DNA of 31,490 bases from NCBI GenBank assembly GCA_937951895.1, contig CALFER010000096.1, positions 1 to 31,490 on the forward strand, written 5' to 3'. Shown here piece after piece: positions 1-8,319 of the stretch. This stretch comes from an uncultured bacterium. Lineage in GTDB: Bacteria; CSSED10-310; CALFER01. Both the position numbers and the translations under genes were made by a program. The number at the start of each line of letters is the position of its first letter. Within the stretch, counting starts at the first letter, position 1. The notes under the pieces are model-generated. The model was not told where the DNA came from. It saw only the letters and a list, made by a program, of their open reading frames with translations, and did not search any database.

Positions 1-215
1 ACCCAGTTTACTCCGATCAAACCCCATTCCAAGGTGTAGTTGCTCGCACGCTTACAGAGAAAATATCCGAAAAATCGACTGCTTCGATCAACCCCGCACG
101 AACTTGAGTCTGCTTCTTCGTTGGCGCGTTGCAGACATGCTGACCGAAATCAAACTCGTTAACCAGCCGATCGCACGACGGAACATGTATCTTGCTTGCC
201 GGACCAGCAACCGGG
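1..215. other. Left edge, no gene recognised
   Basis: This stretch lies downstream of the AbiE toxin gene, which ends at 216. Short open stretches enter from the window edge: one plus-strand frame is open to a TGA at 105-107 and another runs through into the toxin gene. None gives a protein I recognise. It could hold the last codons of a gene lying mostly outside the window. No hairpin followed by a T-run, tRNA or repeat was seen. Confidence 0.4.
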
Positions 216-1169
216 TTAACTCAACCTGTCGAGCCAATCGCGGATCGTTGTGCAGGCTTCATCGAGGGGAATTCTTGGTCCCCAATACATCGGAGCGATC
301 TTTTCGTAGGCACGGTTGATAGCTGTGCGTTTCGTCAGGTTCTCGAGAACAAGAGCCGGCTCATCTGCGTTCGGCAACGTGGCGATATCTCCTTGTTCGA
401 ACATGTCTCGCGCCAGTGCAGCCACGGTCATCTCCAGTTCAGGCAGTCTCTTCTCTGCTCGGATTATCCAGGCTGCATCCTCATAGTGTCGTATGAAGCT
501 GTCGGGTTCCATTTCATCGCGGTTGTAACGTTTTGCCATTGCATCGATTTTTTCAAGAAGTGTTACCATGGGATGAACACAACGCACGCCTGCTGGCCGG
601 TTATCCGTGTAGTCCGCGAGCAAACCCAGCTTTTCGAGGTGGAGATGCACGAATGATGTGAGTAACTTGGGAACATGAGGTACGACGCGAGCGCCGCCAA
701 TTTCCAGACGGACGAAGGGACTCAATGCCGGCCCGAGTTCCGTCAGTAAGGTGCCGGGATAGTATGCCAGGTAGTCGACTCCCCGTGCCCTCTCATCAAT
801 TCGAGTCGCATCCAACTGTATTCTGACGCCGGGGATGACGAGTAGATTCAACAGGGCGTTATAGAAGTTGCTGCGTTGTGCCACCGGCCCCTTGTTGTTA
901 CTTGTCCAGCTTTTAACCACTGGCAGGACGGTGATTGCTCCGTGCCGAATCATCAAATCCAGATCTTCGGAAAAGCGCTGGATTAACCCAAACCCTTTGA
1001 AGAGAGAGGTACCACCCTTGAACCAGACGTCGAGGCCGGTCCTATGGATACCCCAAAGTGTGTGGATCACCCAGTAGTCCTTTTCGATAAGAGCCGCTGC
1101 AATGCCAATCGAACGAGCCACGATCCGTACGAGATTTCCGAAATCAGCGTCTTGATGAACAAAGATCAT
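216..1169 (-). CDS. abiEii: AbiEii/AbiGii-family nucleotidyltransferase toxin
   Basis: Toxin half of a type IV abortive-infection toxin-antitoxin pair, 317 aa. It belongs to the DUF1814-like nucleotidyltransferase fold, whose characterised members transfer nucleotides to RNA targets and stop growth. Hallmarks are visible in order: KDYWV at residues 30-34, KGGTSL at 51-56 and RFSEDLDL at 65-72, where D69 and D71 would be the metal-binding aspartates. A long helical C-terminal part follows. The length matches the family. The start ATG (rc at 1167-1169) overlaps the TGA of the upstream antitoxin gene by four bases (ATGA), so the two are translationally coupled. Base composition looks less G+C-rich than the downstream housekeeping genes, in keeping with a mobile defence cassette. 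Family call is firm; the actual RNA target and anti-phage activity are unknown. Confidence 0.9.
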   Translation of the reverse strand: MIFVHQDADFGNLVRIVARSIGIAAALIEKDYWVIHTLWGIHRTGLDVWFKGGTSLFKGFGLIQRFSEDLDLMIRHGAITVLPVVKSWTSNNKGPVAQRSNFYNALLNLLVIPGVRIQLDATRIDERARGVDYLAYYPGTLLTELGPALSPFVRLEIGGARVVPHVPKLLTSFVHLHLEKLGLLADYTDNRPAGVRCVHPMVTLLEKIDAMAKRYNRDEMEPDSFIRHYEDAAWIIRAEKRLPELEMTVAALARDMFEQGDIATLPNADEPALVLENLTKRTAINRAYEKIAPMYWGPRIPLDEACTTIRDWLDRLS

Positions 1170-1753
1170 GGCGAATCACTTGCGTTGATCAGGCATTGTT
1201 CGACCACTCCGAGAGTTGACTTGGTCCCGTACTGTTGCGCCATCGCACGAAGACGACCGTGATCCCATCTGCCTTCTCGAAGCGTGGCCACCAGTCGGTC
1301 CCGCAGATCGGCGATTGCAATACCGGCCATTTCATGGTGCTGCAGGAGATCGACTAAAAACCACTCCGGTGACGGGTTGCTGGGGAAGTAGACTCGGCGC
1401 AGAAGGAATCGTCGATCATCGAATTTGAATTCGCCCGTGCGCTTTTTGTTGTAGGCAAGCGTTGCAGCAAACAGAGCCGTTGAACCGAGTCCCAGGGCAT
1501 TCCATTTCGGCGGGCCGGTGATTACAAAGGAGTTGCTTCCGAGAAAACCACGCAGGATTTCTTCGTCGCGAGGCGGTGCCTGCCCGAATCGGCTCTTGAC
1601 CGGAACGTAAAAAATTCCATGTGCGGTTTGAATCAGCTTGCCCTCGCGAACGAGACGCTTCGCGAGGCGCGCGGGGTTCGCGCTAAAACAGCGAAGATCC
1701 CGAGTTCTGTAAGTTTTTCCTGGCTTCAGGTTGGGTTTTATTGACTGGCTCAT
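1166..1753 (-). CDS. abiEi: AbiEi-like antitoxin (DUF6088-type, winged-helix N-terminus)
   Basis: Probable antitoxin and autorepressor of the AbiE pair, 195 aa. The N-terminal third (about residues 15-52) looks like a winged helix: a TYRTRDL segment, a recognition-like helix (PARLAKRLVREG) and a beta wing ending in GIFYVP. This is the usual shape of AbiEi and DUF6088 proteins that precede an AbiEii toxin. The rest carries the conserved 'ITGPPKWNALGLG' type segment at about residues 79-91. It is immediately upstream of the toxin with a 4-nt overlap. Start chosen for the clear Shine-Dalgarno GGAGG five bases before ATG. AbiEi proteins bind repeats in their own promoter, and a pair of 7-bp direct repeats lies just upstream. 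Assignment rests on family resemblance plus gene order. Confidence 0.85.
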   Translation of the reverse strand: MSQSIKPNLKPGKTYRTRDLRCFSANPARLAKRLVREGKLIQTAHGIFYVPVKSRFGQAPPRDEEILRGFLGSNSFVITGPPKWNALGLGSTALFAATLAYNKKRTGEFKFDDRRFLLRRVYFPSNPSPEWFLVDLLQHHEMAGIAIADLRDRLVATLREGRWDHGRLRAMAQQYGTKSTLGVVEQCLINASDSP

Positions 1754-1773
1754 GACATCCTCCGGCAGTAATC

Positions 1774-1794
1774 TACAGTAAAATAAATACAGTA
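1774..1794 (-). promoter_or_regulatory. Candidate AbiEi operator: two 7-bp direct repeats
   Basis: The heptamer TACAGTA (TACTGTA on the transcribed strand) occurs at 1774-1780 and again at 1788-1794, 14 bp apart start to start, so just over one helical turn. The pair brackets the -10 box, the expected place for an autorepressor to block the promoter. That AbiEi binds here is inference. Confidence 0.5.
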
Positions 1795-1812
1795 CTCGAA
1801 CGAGAAAGTCAA
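1784..1812 (-). promoter_or_regulatory. Sigma70-type promoter of the abiE operon
   Basis: On the minus strand a -35 box TTGACT (1807-1812) is followed after exactly 17 bases by TATTTA (1784-1789). Transcription would start near 1776, about 23 nt before the antitoxin ATG. The -35 is 5/6 to consensus; the -10 is weaker. Confidence 0.6.
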
Positions 1813-1950
1813 GATGTGATTGCAGGAAGATTTTTGAGATGTACTACATCCTTCATTCACTGTTGCCTTCAAGATATCGCATTCGTGACTGCAGAAGAGA
1901 GATTACACGATGTATTTGTGGGCATTCATCACCAGATCGGTGAAGCACAA

Positions 1951-2042
1951 TCGGGGTCGGGGTCGCTATCGGTATCGGGGGCGAACGGGGTGTCCAACTC
2001 AGATTGAATCGATACCGACCCCGATTCCGACCCCGACGCCGA
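1951..2042. repeat. Inverted repeat built of TCGGNN hexamers
   Basis: The left arm (1951-1984) reads as consecutive hexamers TCGGGG, TCGGGG, TCGCTA, TCGGTA, TCGGGG. The right arm (2009-2042), read on the other strand, gives TCGGCG, TCGGGG, TCGGAA, TCGGGG, TCGGTA. The arms are complementary over most of 34 bases with a 24-nt spacer, so a long imperfect stem-loop can form. It is non-coding by context. It could be a dispersed repeat element, a transcription barrier between operons or a protein-binding array. Confidence 0.75.
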
Positions 2043-2175
2043 AGGACTGTTCGGAAAGAACCGGATTCCGGGTCTCCGCTGACGCTTCGCCCGGATTGAC
2101 AGCATTGAAGATCCACAATGGTGGGACCTGCACGGCGGGAAGACGATGAATGCAATCCAGGACTTTGAAGCTAAT

Positions 2176-2204
2176 ATGACATGCGCGATTTCGCGTGATA
2201 ATAT
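2176..2204 (+). promoter_or_regulatory. Candidate promoter for the glycosyltransferase at 2235
   Basis: ATGACA (2176-2181) and TAATAT (2199-2204) are separated by 17 bases. A short palindrome, CGCGA-TT-TCGCG, lies in the spacer and could be an operator. The gene's Shine-Dalgarno AAGGAG follows at about 2218. Confidence 0.35.
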
Positions 2205-2234
2205 TCTCCTTACAGACGAAGGAGATCGACCATC

Positions 2235-3824
2235 ATGCCGCTGTTCACCCGCCGCCTCGCCACAGCCCACTCCGCATGGCTGCTCGTGCTCGCCCTCTTC
2301 ATCGCCTGCCATGTCCGCTACGTCTCGTCCGTCCACCCGCTCCCCGTCCACGACTCGACGGCCTACCTCGGTAAAGCCGCCCGCATCACCCACCTCTTCG
2401 ATACCCAACCGCTCTTCTCCGCACTCGCACAGTCTCTTCGCGCCGAACAACGCTTCCGTCCGCCATTCCACCCCCTCCGCGCCATCCTGCTCAACGTCAA
2501 CTCCCCCGGAATCTTCTCCCGGATCCTCCTGTCCAATATCGCCCTGATCCTCCTGATCGCACTCCAACTCCGCCGCCTCGAATCCAGGATCTCGCCCGCC
2601 ATCATCCCCGGCACCGCCATCATCCTCTGGCTCGCATTCCCACTCACCATCCGGCAATCGACGTCCTTTTTCAGCGAACTCACACTCACCCCCATCGTCC
2701 TGGGACTCTATCTCATGCTCCTCAACCCGACCCCTCCGTCGGCGCGCAACGGGATCGCCTGGGGCGCGCTCTCCGGTCTCGGCTGCCTCACCAAACTCAC
2801 CTTCCCGGCCTTCCTCCTGCCGGCACTCGCCTGGCGTCTCGCCAATCTCCCCCGGCCTGTCCGCCTCCCCTGGTTCACCCTTTTTCTCATCGTGATAGTG
2901 CTCATCGCAGGCCCCTGGTGCGGTCTCAACTGCCACGAGATTCTCCAGAATTTCTCGATGAACATGACGGTATCCCCGGATCGCCCCTGCGGGAGCGCTC
3001 TGTCGATCCGCCAATTCATCTGGTACCCTCTGATCTCTCCGCAGATTCTCTCGATGGCAGGCCTGCTGCTGTGCGTCACCGGCACCGCCGCGGCATGGCG
3101 TCGCCGTTCCCGCCCGGTCAACCTGCTCATCATCACGCTCCTGTCCGGATATATCGTTTTCTCGCTCCTCTCCCATAAGGAATACCGGCACGTCTTCGCG
3201 CTGACACCGTTCGCTGCGCTCCTGGCGGCCGCCGGATTCAGTTCGTTCAACGTCCGCTCGCTGCGCCGCGTGACCCATCTGACCCTCATCGTCGTGGCCT
3301 GTCTCAATATCACCGCCATGTATCGTGCCCGGTTCGACATCGGAGTCACTCCGATCGAGCAGATCAATCAATCCCGGCGCTTCGATCGGATTCTGAGTTG
3401 TCTGGGGCAGGAGGGCGAACGGAAAAGGGTGGCATTCGGATCGATCCACATGGGATTCTGCGGTGAGGCGTTTTCGGTGTTTTGCGAATTCGAGACGGGG
3501 GTCAGGCGATTCGATACAATGTATTATGTCGGTTACTCCGAACGCTGGATCAACGTGATGACGATGGCGGATTACTACATCTGCCGATCGGATCAGCAGA
3601 CCCTTGATCCCGATAGTCCTGTCTTCGCGATTCTCGAGAAAACCCGGCAGGCGATCACCGGCAACAGGTCGCTCGCACCCCGCTTCACCTTGCGCTGTTC
3701 ACTCCCGGCCGACACGCCGGGTGAAACGTGGATGATCGAGATTTACGAACGGGTGGTTCCGGCGGACACGGCTGAACGGGAGGAGTGGACGCGTGCGCTC
3801 GGAGATCGTCCAAAATCACTGTGA
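2235..3824 (+). CDS. GT-C membrane glycosyltransferase (PMT/ArnT-like)
   Basis: Polytopic inner-membrane protein of 529 aa, predicted to transfer a sugar from a polyprenyl-phosphate donor on the periplasmic side. The first membrane segment (about residues 14-30) is followed by a loop with HDSTAYLGKA, where an acidic residue sits where GT-C enzymes keep their catalytic Asp. About nine further hydrophobic segments run to about residue 375, then a soluble C-terminal tail of about 150 residues with several cysteines. Start ATG is supported by AAGGAG ten bases upstream. It stands alone on the plus strand and its stop overlaps the end of the convergent 1003-aa gene by nine bases. The first-loop motif is weaker than in true ArnT, so the precise substrate and GT family are not assignable. 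Confidence 0.65.
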   Translation: MPLFTRRLATAHSAWLLVLALFIACHVRYVSSVHPLPVHDSTAYLGKAARITHLFDTQPLFSALAQSLRAEQRFRPPFHPLRAILLNVNSPGIFSRILLSNIALILLIALQLRRLESRISPAIIPGTAIILWLAFPLTIRQSTSFFSELTLTPIVLGLYLMLLNPTPPSARNGIAWGALSGLGCLTKLTFPAFLLPALAWRLANLPRPVRLPWFTLFLIVIVLIAGPWCGLNCHEILQNFSMNMTVSPDRPCGSALSIRQFIWYPLISPQILSMAGLLLCVTGTAAAWRRRSRPVNLLIITLLSGYIVFSLLSHKEYRHVFALTPFAALLAAAGFSSFNVRSLRRVTHLTLIVVACLNITAMYRARFDIGVTPIEQINQSRRFDRILSCLGQEGERKRVAFGSIHMGFCGEAFSVFCEFETGVRRFDTMYYVGYSERWINVMTMADYYICRSDQQTLDPDSPVFAILEKTRQAITGNRSLAPRFTLRCSLPADTPGETWMIEIYERVVPADTAEREEWTRALGDRPKSL

Positions 3825-6800
3825 TCCGTTGGTTTCGCGGGCCAGCCTTTTGAGATAATCGTCGCCGCGTTCGAGATAGAACGCGAGTGCTTTCGAGAAA
3901 TACTTGCCGACCAGGCCGTCGACGAATATCTGACTGATCTCGCGCCTCCGTGCCAGGATCGATTGCGCGCGCACGAACACGAGTTTCTCGTCGTGATTCA
4001 TGGACCGGAAAATGAACTCGAGCGCCGTCCGCGCCCTCGGCTGATACATGTAAAAATACATCAGATCCAGCGCGTTGCTGATCAGAATCCGCTCGATCTC
4101 GGCGGCCTTCTGATGCACATCCCGCATCAGCTCCTTCGGCTCCACCAGCATGCTCAGCGCATCGCGGTCCGGGTACAGAAGCTCGAGCTGCCGATGACAT
4201 GTCTGCATCTGCTGGATCTTCTCACGGTAATCCAGAAGGCGCTGATCCATGTTGATCATCCGATCCGCGAGACCTTCAATGAAACCGGCCACCGTGTCGG
4301 AAGCCAGTTTCGAGATGATCGCCGCCCAATTCTGAAGCACGACGCCGGTGTCGAAGATGCCGAAATGGGGCAGAATGGCGCTCAGCGAGTCATTGATCGC
4401 CAGGGCGAGGGGAATCGAGACGACCGAACGGAACAGGTTTCCGATGATCGCGCTTTTGGGCAGACTGCGCGCGGCGTTGTGGGTCGCGAGATACGCGCCG
4501 TTGGCCAGAGCGATCGCGGTATACAGCAGCACGGGATGCGTCGCCGCGTTGATTCCGAGCGATTGATCGAGCATCAGCGACTTGACCAGGTAATCGAGCA
4601 GCGGCACCGAGAATCCGGTGAACAGGAGCGAATCCGCGATCCGGGTCCAACTGATCAGATCGTTCCAGCGCACAAGCGGCGACCGGCGGATGCCGCCTCC
4701 TCCCAGAACGGATTGAATGATATTGCGCAGACTCGTGATGCCGAACCAGATGAATGCACCGAAATACGCCAGCACCCACCAGTCTTTCGTCAGATAGAAC
4801 GTCAGAAACGCCGGCAGGAGCCCCAGCCCGATCTTGAACGCCGATCGGAGGCGCGTATCGAGATACTGGAACGATAACGACCGCGTCGTGCCGGTATCGG
4901 TGGAGCGATCGACACGGAACACCGGTCGCGGGGGGTCGCCCAGCCCTCCGAGCGTCGCGACGTTCCCGGGCGACTCGATCCGCGTCTGCCGCTGGTCGAA
5001 CACCCACTCATCCCGCCGCTCATGACTCAGAAACCGCAACCCCGGCAGCCGGCCGATGCGATGCAGTAATCGCCTGAGTGGATCCCCCGTAAAGGCCCGG
5101 GGAACAAACGTGCGGCGCAGCAGGGCCGACGCGCGCACCGGAACGATTTCACGGGACCGGTTCTGCTCCGAACGGATCTCGAGCCGGGCGCGACGGGGCA
5201 GCGTATCGAGAATCGCCAGACCCATGCCGTGAACGGTTCTGGATCGTCCCGCGGAATCGCTCCCGATCCACGCCGACAAAGCGGTTCCGGAATAGTAGGT
5301 CATCAGCGCGGCGGTGTCCTTCTGCAACGCCCGGAACCGCTCCAGCCGTGCGCCCGCCTCCGGTGCCGGACTCGATTCCAGCCGATCCATGCACCCTTTC
5401 AGAACCCGCTTGAACTGGATGATGTCTCCGCGGTTGAGCATGTGCCGGAGCGCGTCGATCTCCGTGTAATGCAGATCCTTGTGATGCGTGAAATCCTTCA
5501 GATTGAATATCTCGAGATGGGTGATCCGCCCCTTCGATTCCCAGATGATCTCGAGCACATCTTCGATCGACAGATCGCACACATTCAATGTGAGGCGGTA
5601 CCCGGCCGGGATCTGATGGATCCGCTCGATGAGCTCGCCGACGGTGCGCCGGAGCACCGAGGGGCGGTCCGGGTCATCGACATGAATGGTCGGGTTCGGG
5701 ATATCCGGGTTGGCATCGAAACACAGAAATCGCTCCCAGATGTGCCCGGCGTCCAGATCGTTCATCCGGCCGATGATCTGTCGGATCGCTTCTTTCCGGT
5801 CACCGGAGGCCGACTCCAGTTCGTCCAGCAACTCCCCATGCCGCTTTTCGCACTCCGCTCGGATATGCGCAAACAGAAATTCGGCGAGATGCAGGATCGA
5901 GGGCTGGCCTTCTGACACAAACGTGAGAAACTCGGAGGGCGCGACAGACGGCAATTCGATTTCAAGCTCCGAGTTCAGAACGAGGCTGTGGCGGGGGTTG
6001 AATGCATCCAGAATCCGGAGCACGTAACGCTGTTTGTATTCGGACATGGCTCGATTTTCTTCGAGAAACGCATGGACGGGCGGTTCGTCCAGGAACTCGA
6101 GAAAATCATGGGGACTCAGAAACCCCCGCGGCGCCCAGATGACACCGATGTACTTGTTCCAGAACCGGGCAGGAATCTCGATCCCGATCCGGACCTGTAC
6201 GCCCGTGATCTCCGCCGCTTCGAGCAATTCAGCGGCCACTTCCTTCCGCACGTAGTTGTAATAAACGACCGTCAGATACCGGATTCCCTTGATCCAGGCG
6301 TCCATGACGAGATGCGTCGGGGATTTCCGCCCCTTCGTGCTCGCATCATGCACGTGATCATCGAACGTCACCTGATTCCATTCCTCGGGCATCTCGAGCA
6401 GATGGTAGCGCCTGAGCATCCGGCGGACGATCCGCAGTTTCCCCGAGGCTGTCTGATGGAAATCATGCGCCAGCTGGAGCTGTTTCTGCGGATCGGACTG
6501 CGACCGGATCAGGTCCTTCATGATCGCGAGCAGCGCGCGGGCCGTGTTTCTGCGGAACCCGGACGTCGCGGAATGCAGCACCTCCTGATGGAGCATGCGG
6601 AGTGCATCGAGACGCTCGCGGGCCTTGCCGGTCTCGATCGAATTCAACAGCGCAATCGCCGCACTCGCAATCCGGATGCCGCGACTGGCCGCCATTTCCT
6701 TGATGCCGTGGGGATGCAGGTAGGGATTGGCCAGACTCCGGAGCGATTTGGGCTGACGCTCCCGCCCGGCCAGTTCCTTGACCATCTCGAGCAATACATG

Positions 6801-6827
6801 ATCCCGTGGGTCAAACCAGATACTCAT
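3816..6827 (-). CDS. Large uncharacterised membrane protein, last gene of the nuoKLMN operon
   Basis: A 1003-aa protein that I cannot assign to a named family. The N-terminal half looks soluble. Residues about 150-235 contain FDDHVHDAS, then KGIRYLTVVYYNYV, then VRIGIEIPARF. The HxH followed by a later GxE resembles the order of metal ligands in PHP-type phosphoesterases, but the match is partial. A further conserved-looking block, THLEIFNLKDF, lies at about residue 435. Roughly four to five hydrophobic segments span about residues 660-840, and a charged, helical C-terminal domain of about 160 residues follows. The start ATG is preceded by GGAG nine bases upstream and lies 28 nt after the nuoN stop on the same strand, so co-transcription with nuoKLMN is likely. 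Its stop overlaps the convergent glycosyltransferase by 9 bp. Similar large hypothetical proteins may exist in other phyla; function unknown. Confidence 0.8.
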   Translation of the reverse strand: MSIWFDPRDHVLLEMVKELAGRERQPKSLRSLANPYLHPHGIKEMAASRGIRIASAAIALLNSIETGKARERLDALRMLHQEVLHSATSGFRRNTARALLAIMKDLIRSQSDPQKQLQLAHDFHQTASGKLRIVRRMLRRYHLLEMPEEWNQVTFDDHVHDASTKGRKSPTHLVMDAWIKGIRYLTVVYYNYVRKEVAAELLEAAEITGVQVRIGIEIPARFWNKYIGVIWAPRGFLSPHDFLEFLDEPPVHAFLEENRAMSEYKQRYVLRILDAFNPRHSLVLNSELEIELPSVAPSEFLTFVSEGQPSILHLAEFLFAHIRAECEKRHGELLDELESASGDRKEAIRQIIGRMNDLDAGHIWERFLCFDANPDIPNPTIHVDDPDRPSVLRRTVGELIERIHQIPAGYRLTLNVCDLSIEDVLEIIWESKGRITHLEIFNLKDFTHHKDLHYTEIDALRHMLNRGDIIQFKRVLKGCMDRLESSPAPEAGARLERFRALQKDTAALMTYYSGTALSAWIGSDSAGRSRTVHGMGLAILDTLPRRARLEIRSEQNRSREIVPVRASALLRRTFVPRAFTGDPLRRLLHRIGRLPGLRFLSHERRDEWVFDQRQTRIESPGNVATLGGLGDPPRPVFRVDRSTDTGTTRSLSFQYLDTRLRSAFKIGLGLLPAFLTFYLTKDWWVLAYFGAFIWFGITSLRNIIQSVLGGGGIRRSPLVRWNDLISWTRIADSLLFTGFSVPLLDYLVKSLMLDQSLGINAATHPVLLYTAIALANGAYLATHNAARSLPKSAIIGNLFRSVVSIPLALAINDSLSAILPHFGIFDTGVVLQNWAAIISKLASDTVAGFIEGLADRMINMDQRLLDYREKIQQMQTCHRQLELLYPDRDALSMLVEPKELMRDVHQKAAEIERILISNALDLMYFYMYQPRARTALEFIFRSMNHDEKLVFVRAQSILARRREISQIFVDGLVGKYFSKALAFYLERGDDYLKRLARETNGSQ

Positions 6828-6855
6828 CGCATGGTGCTCCGGATGCGCTCGGCCG

Positions 6856-8319
6856 TCATGACCCGAATACCGCGGTCAGAGTCACGCGGAGATGTTCCAT
6901 CAACGGACCGGGATACACACCCAGCCAGACGATCAGGGCGACGAGCACTCCCAGTGCGAAAGTTCCGGCCGGCGAGGCTGCCGGCGCGGGTGACGCTGGC
7001 GATGCGGGAATCGTCGATTCGCCGGCTTTTTCCGGCGATCCGTACATCGCGACGATGACGCGAAGATAATAAAAGATTCCGATCACGCTGCCCAGAATCA
7101 GCATGTAGATCGGAAACCAGACGTTGGCGTGCGCTCCGGCCATCAGAATACCGAATTTGCCGCTGAATCCCGCCGTCAGAGGAATTCCGGCAAACGACAG
7201 CATCGCCACCGTCATGACGAGCGTCAGCCAGGGATGCCGCGTCCAGAGTCCTCTGAAATCATCCAGCGCTTCACCGTCTCCATCACGATTGGACAGCGCG
7301 GTGATCACGCCAAATGCCGCTATTGTCGCGGATCCGTAAGCCGCCATGTAAAACGCCGCCGCTCCCGCACCTTCCTGACGGTTCACCAGAAACACGATGG
7401 TCACATACCCGAGATGCGCGATGGAGGAATACCCCAGCAGGCGCTTGACATTCGATTGCATCAGCGCGCCGATGTTGCCCCAGAGCATCGACAGACCGGC
7501 AATCGCCGTGAGCAGCGTCGTGAAAACCGCCACCTGATCGATCGCGAAGCCATGATACAGCCGGATGGCCGCCGCGACGACGGCGACTTTCGAGACCGAC
7601 GCGATGAATCCCGACACCGGCGCCGGCGCACCTTCATACACATCCGGCGTCCAGATGTGAAACGGCACGACCGCCATCTTGAATCCGATCCCGACCAGCA
7701 GCATCGCAAACCCCGCGGCCAGAAAACCGGTCTGTGAGGGGATCAGCGCCCGCAACCCATACTGCATCGTGCCATACTGCATGTAGATCAGCGCCATGCC
7801 GAACAGCATGAAGGCGGCCGAAGCGGACGCGAGCACCAGAAACTTGATCCCGGCCTCCAGCGTGCGCGATCCGGGCTGCAGAAATGCGATCAGCGCATAC
7901 AGCGATATGCTGAGGAGTTCGATCCCCAGAAACACGGCGATGAAATGAGTGGACGCAGTGAGGAGCATGCCTCCGAGCGAAGCGAGTGCGAGAAGGACGT
8001 AAAACTCCTCAGGCTGCTCATGCCGGAGCTTCAGATATCCGACCGCGATCAGAGCGACCGCGATGGTGAAGATCGCGATCAGGGCGAGATGATACCGGGT
8101 GAAGGCGTCCAGCACCAGGAGCGACTGGATGCGGATCGTGCCGGTGCCGGCAAGAAAATACAGGGATGCCAGCACCGCCAGCGATCCCGTGACGGTTATG
8201 CCGGCCATCAGCGCATGATGTCGCTGGATGCTGAGCAGGAGAAGCTGGAAGACAATGGTCAGGGACATCAGGATGAAGGGGATGAGCGCAATCAGTTCAA
8301 TGGTATTCGGCGCCTTCAT
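6856..8319 (-). CDS. nuoN: NADH-quinone oxidoreductase subunit N
   Basis: Antiporter-like membrane subunit of complex I, 487 aa, inner membrane, one of three proton-translocating channels. About 14 hydrophobic segments are visible. Family marks include the acidic GIELLSISLYALIAF segment, the VVPFHIWTPDVYEGAP motif and KRLLGYSSIAHLGY. An Ala/Pro/Ser-rich stretch near residues 445-460 is a lineage-specific loop. The start is set at MKAPNTIEL, not at an upstream in-frame codon, because that ATG overlaps the nuoM stop as ATGA and has GGAGG nine bases before it. It is the fourth gene of nuoKLMN and is followed after 28 nt by the 1003-aa gene. Confidence 0.95.
   Translation of the reverse strand: MKAPNTIELIALIPFILMSLTIVFQLLLLSIQRHHALMAGITVTGSLAVLASLYFLAGTGTIRIQSLLVLDAFTRYHLALIAIFTIAVALIAVGYLKLRHEQPEEFYVLLALASLGGMLLTASTHFIAVFLGIELLSISLYALIAFLQPGSRTLEAGIKFLVLASASAAFMLFGMALIYMQYGTMQYGLRALIPSQTGFLAAGFAMLLVGIGFKMAVVPFHIWTPDVYEGAPAPVSGFIASVSKVAVVAAAIRLYHGFAIDQVAVFTTLLTAIAGLSMLWGNIGALMQSNVKRLLGYSSIAHLGYVTIVFLVNRQEGAGAAAFYMAAYGSATIAAFGVITALSNRDGDGEALDDFRGLWTRHPWLTLVMTVAMLSFAGIPLTAGFSGKFGILMAGAHANVWFPIYMLILGSVIGIFYYLRVIVAMYGSPEKAGESTIPASPASPAPAASPAGTFALGVLVALIVWLGVYPGPLMEHLRVTLTAVFGS

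Larger units (their letters stand above)
1813..2234. other. Intergenic region holding repeats and a promoter
   Basis: This is the 422-nt gap between the divergent abiE promoter and the glycosyltransferase at 2235. It contains the hexamer-built inverted repeat (1951-2042) and a candidate promoter (2176-2204). The stretches 1813-1950 and 2043-2175 show no convincing gene; open frames across them are short and unlike any known protein. Confidence 0.6.

Noticed and set aside
1929..3449. 506-codon open frame on the minus strand, very acidic
   Set aside because: It is the shadow of the glycosyltransferase gene at 2235-3824: low-complexity Asp/Glu/Gly product, no domain, no ribosome site, and it runs through the inverted repeat.
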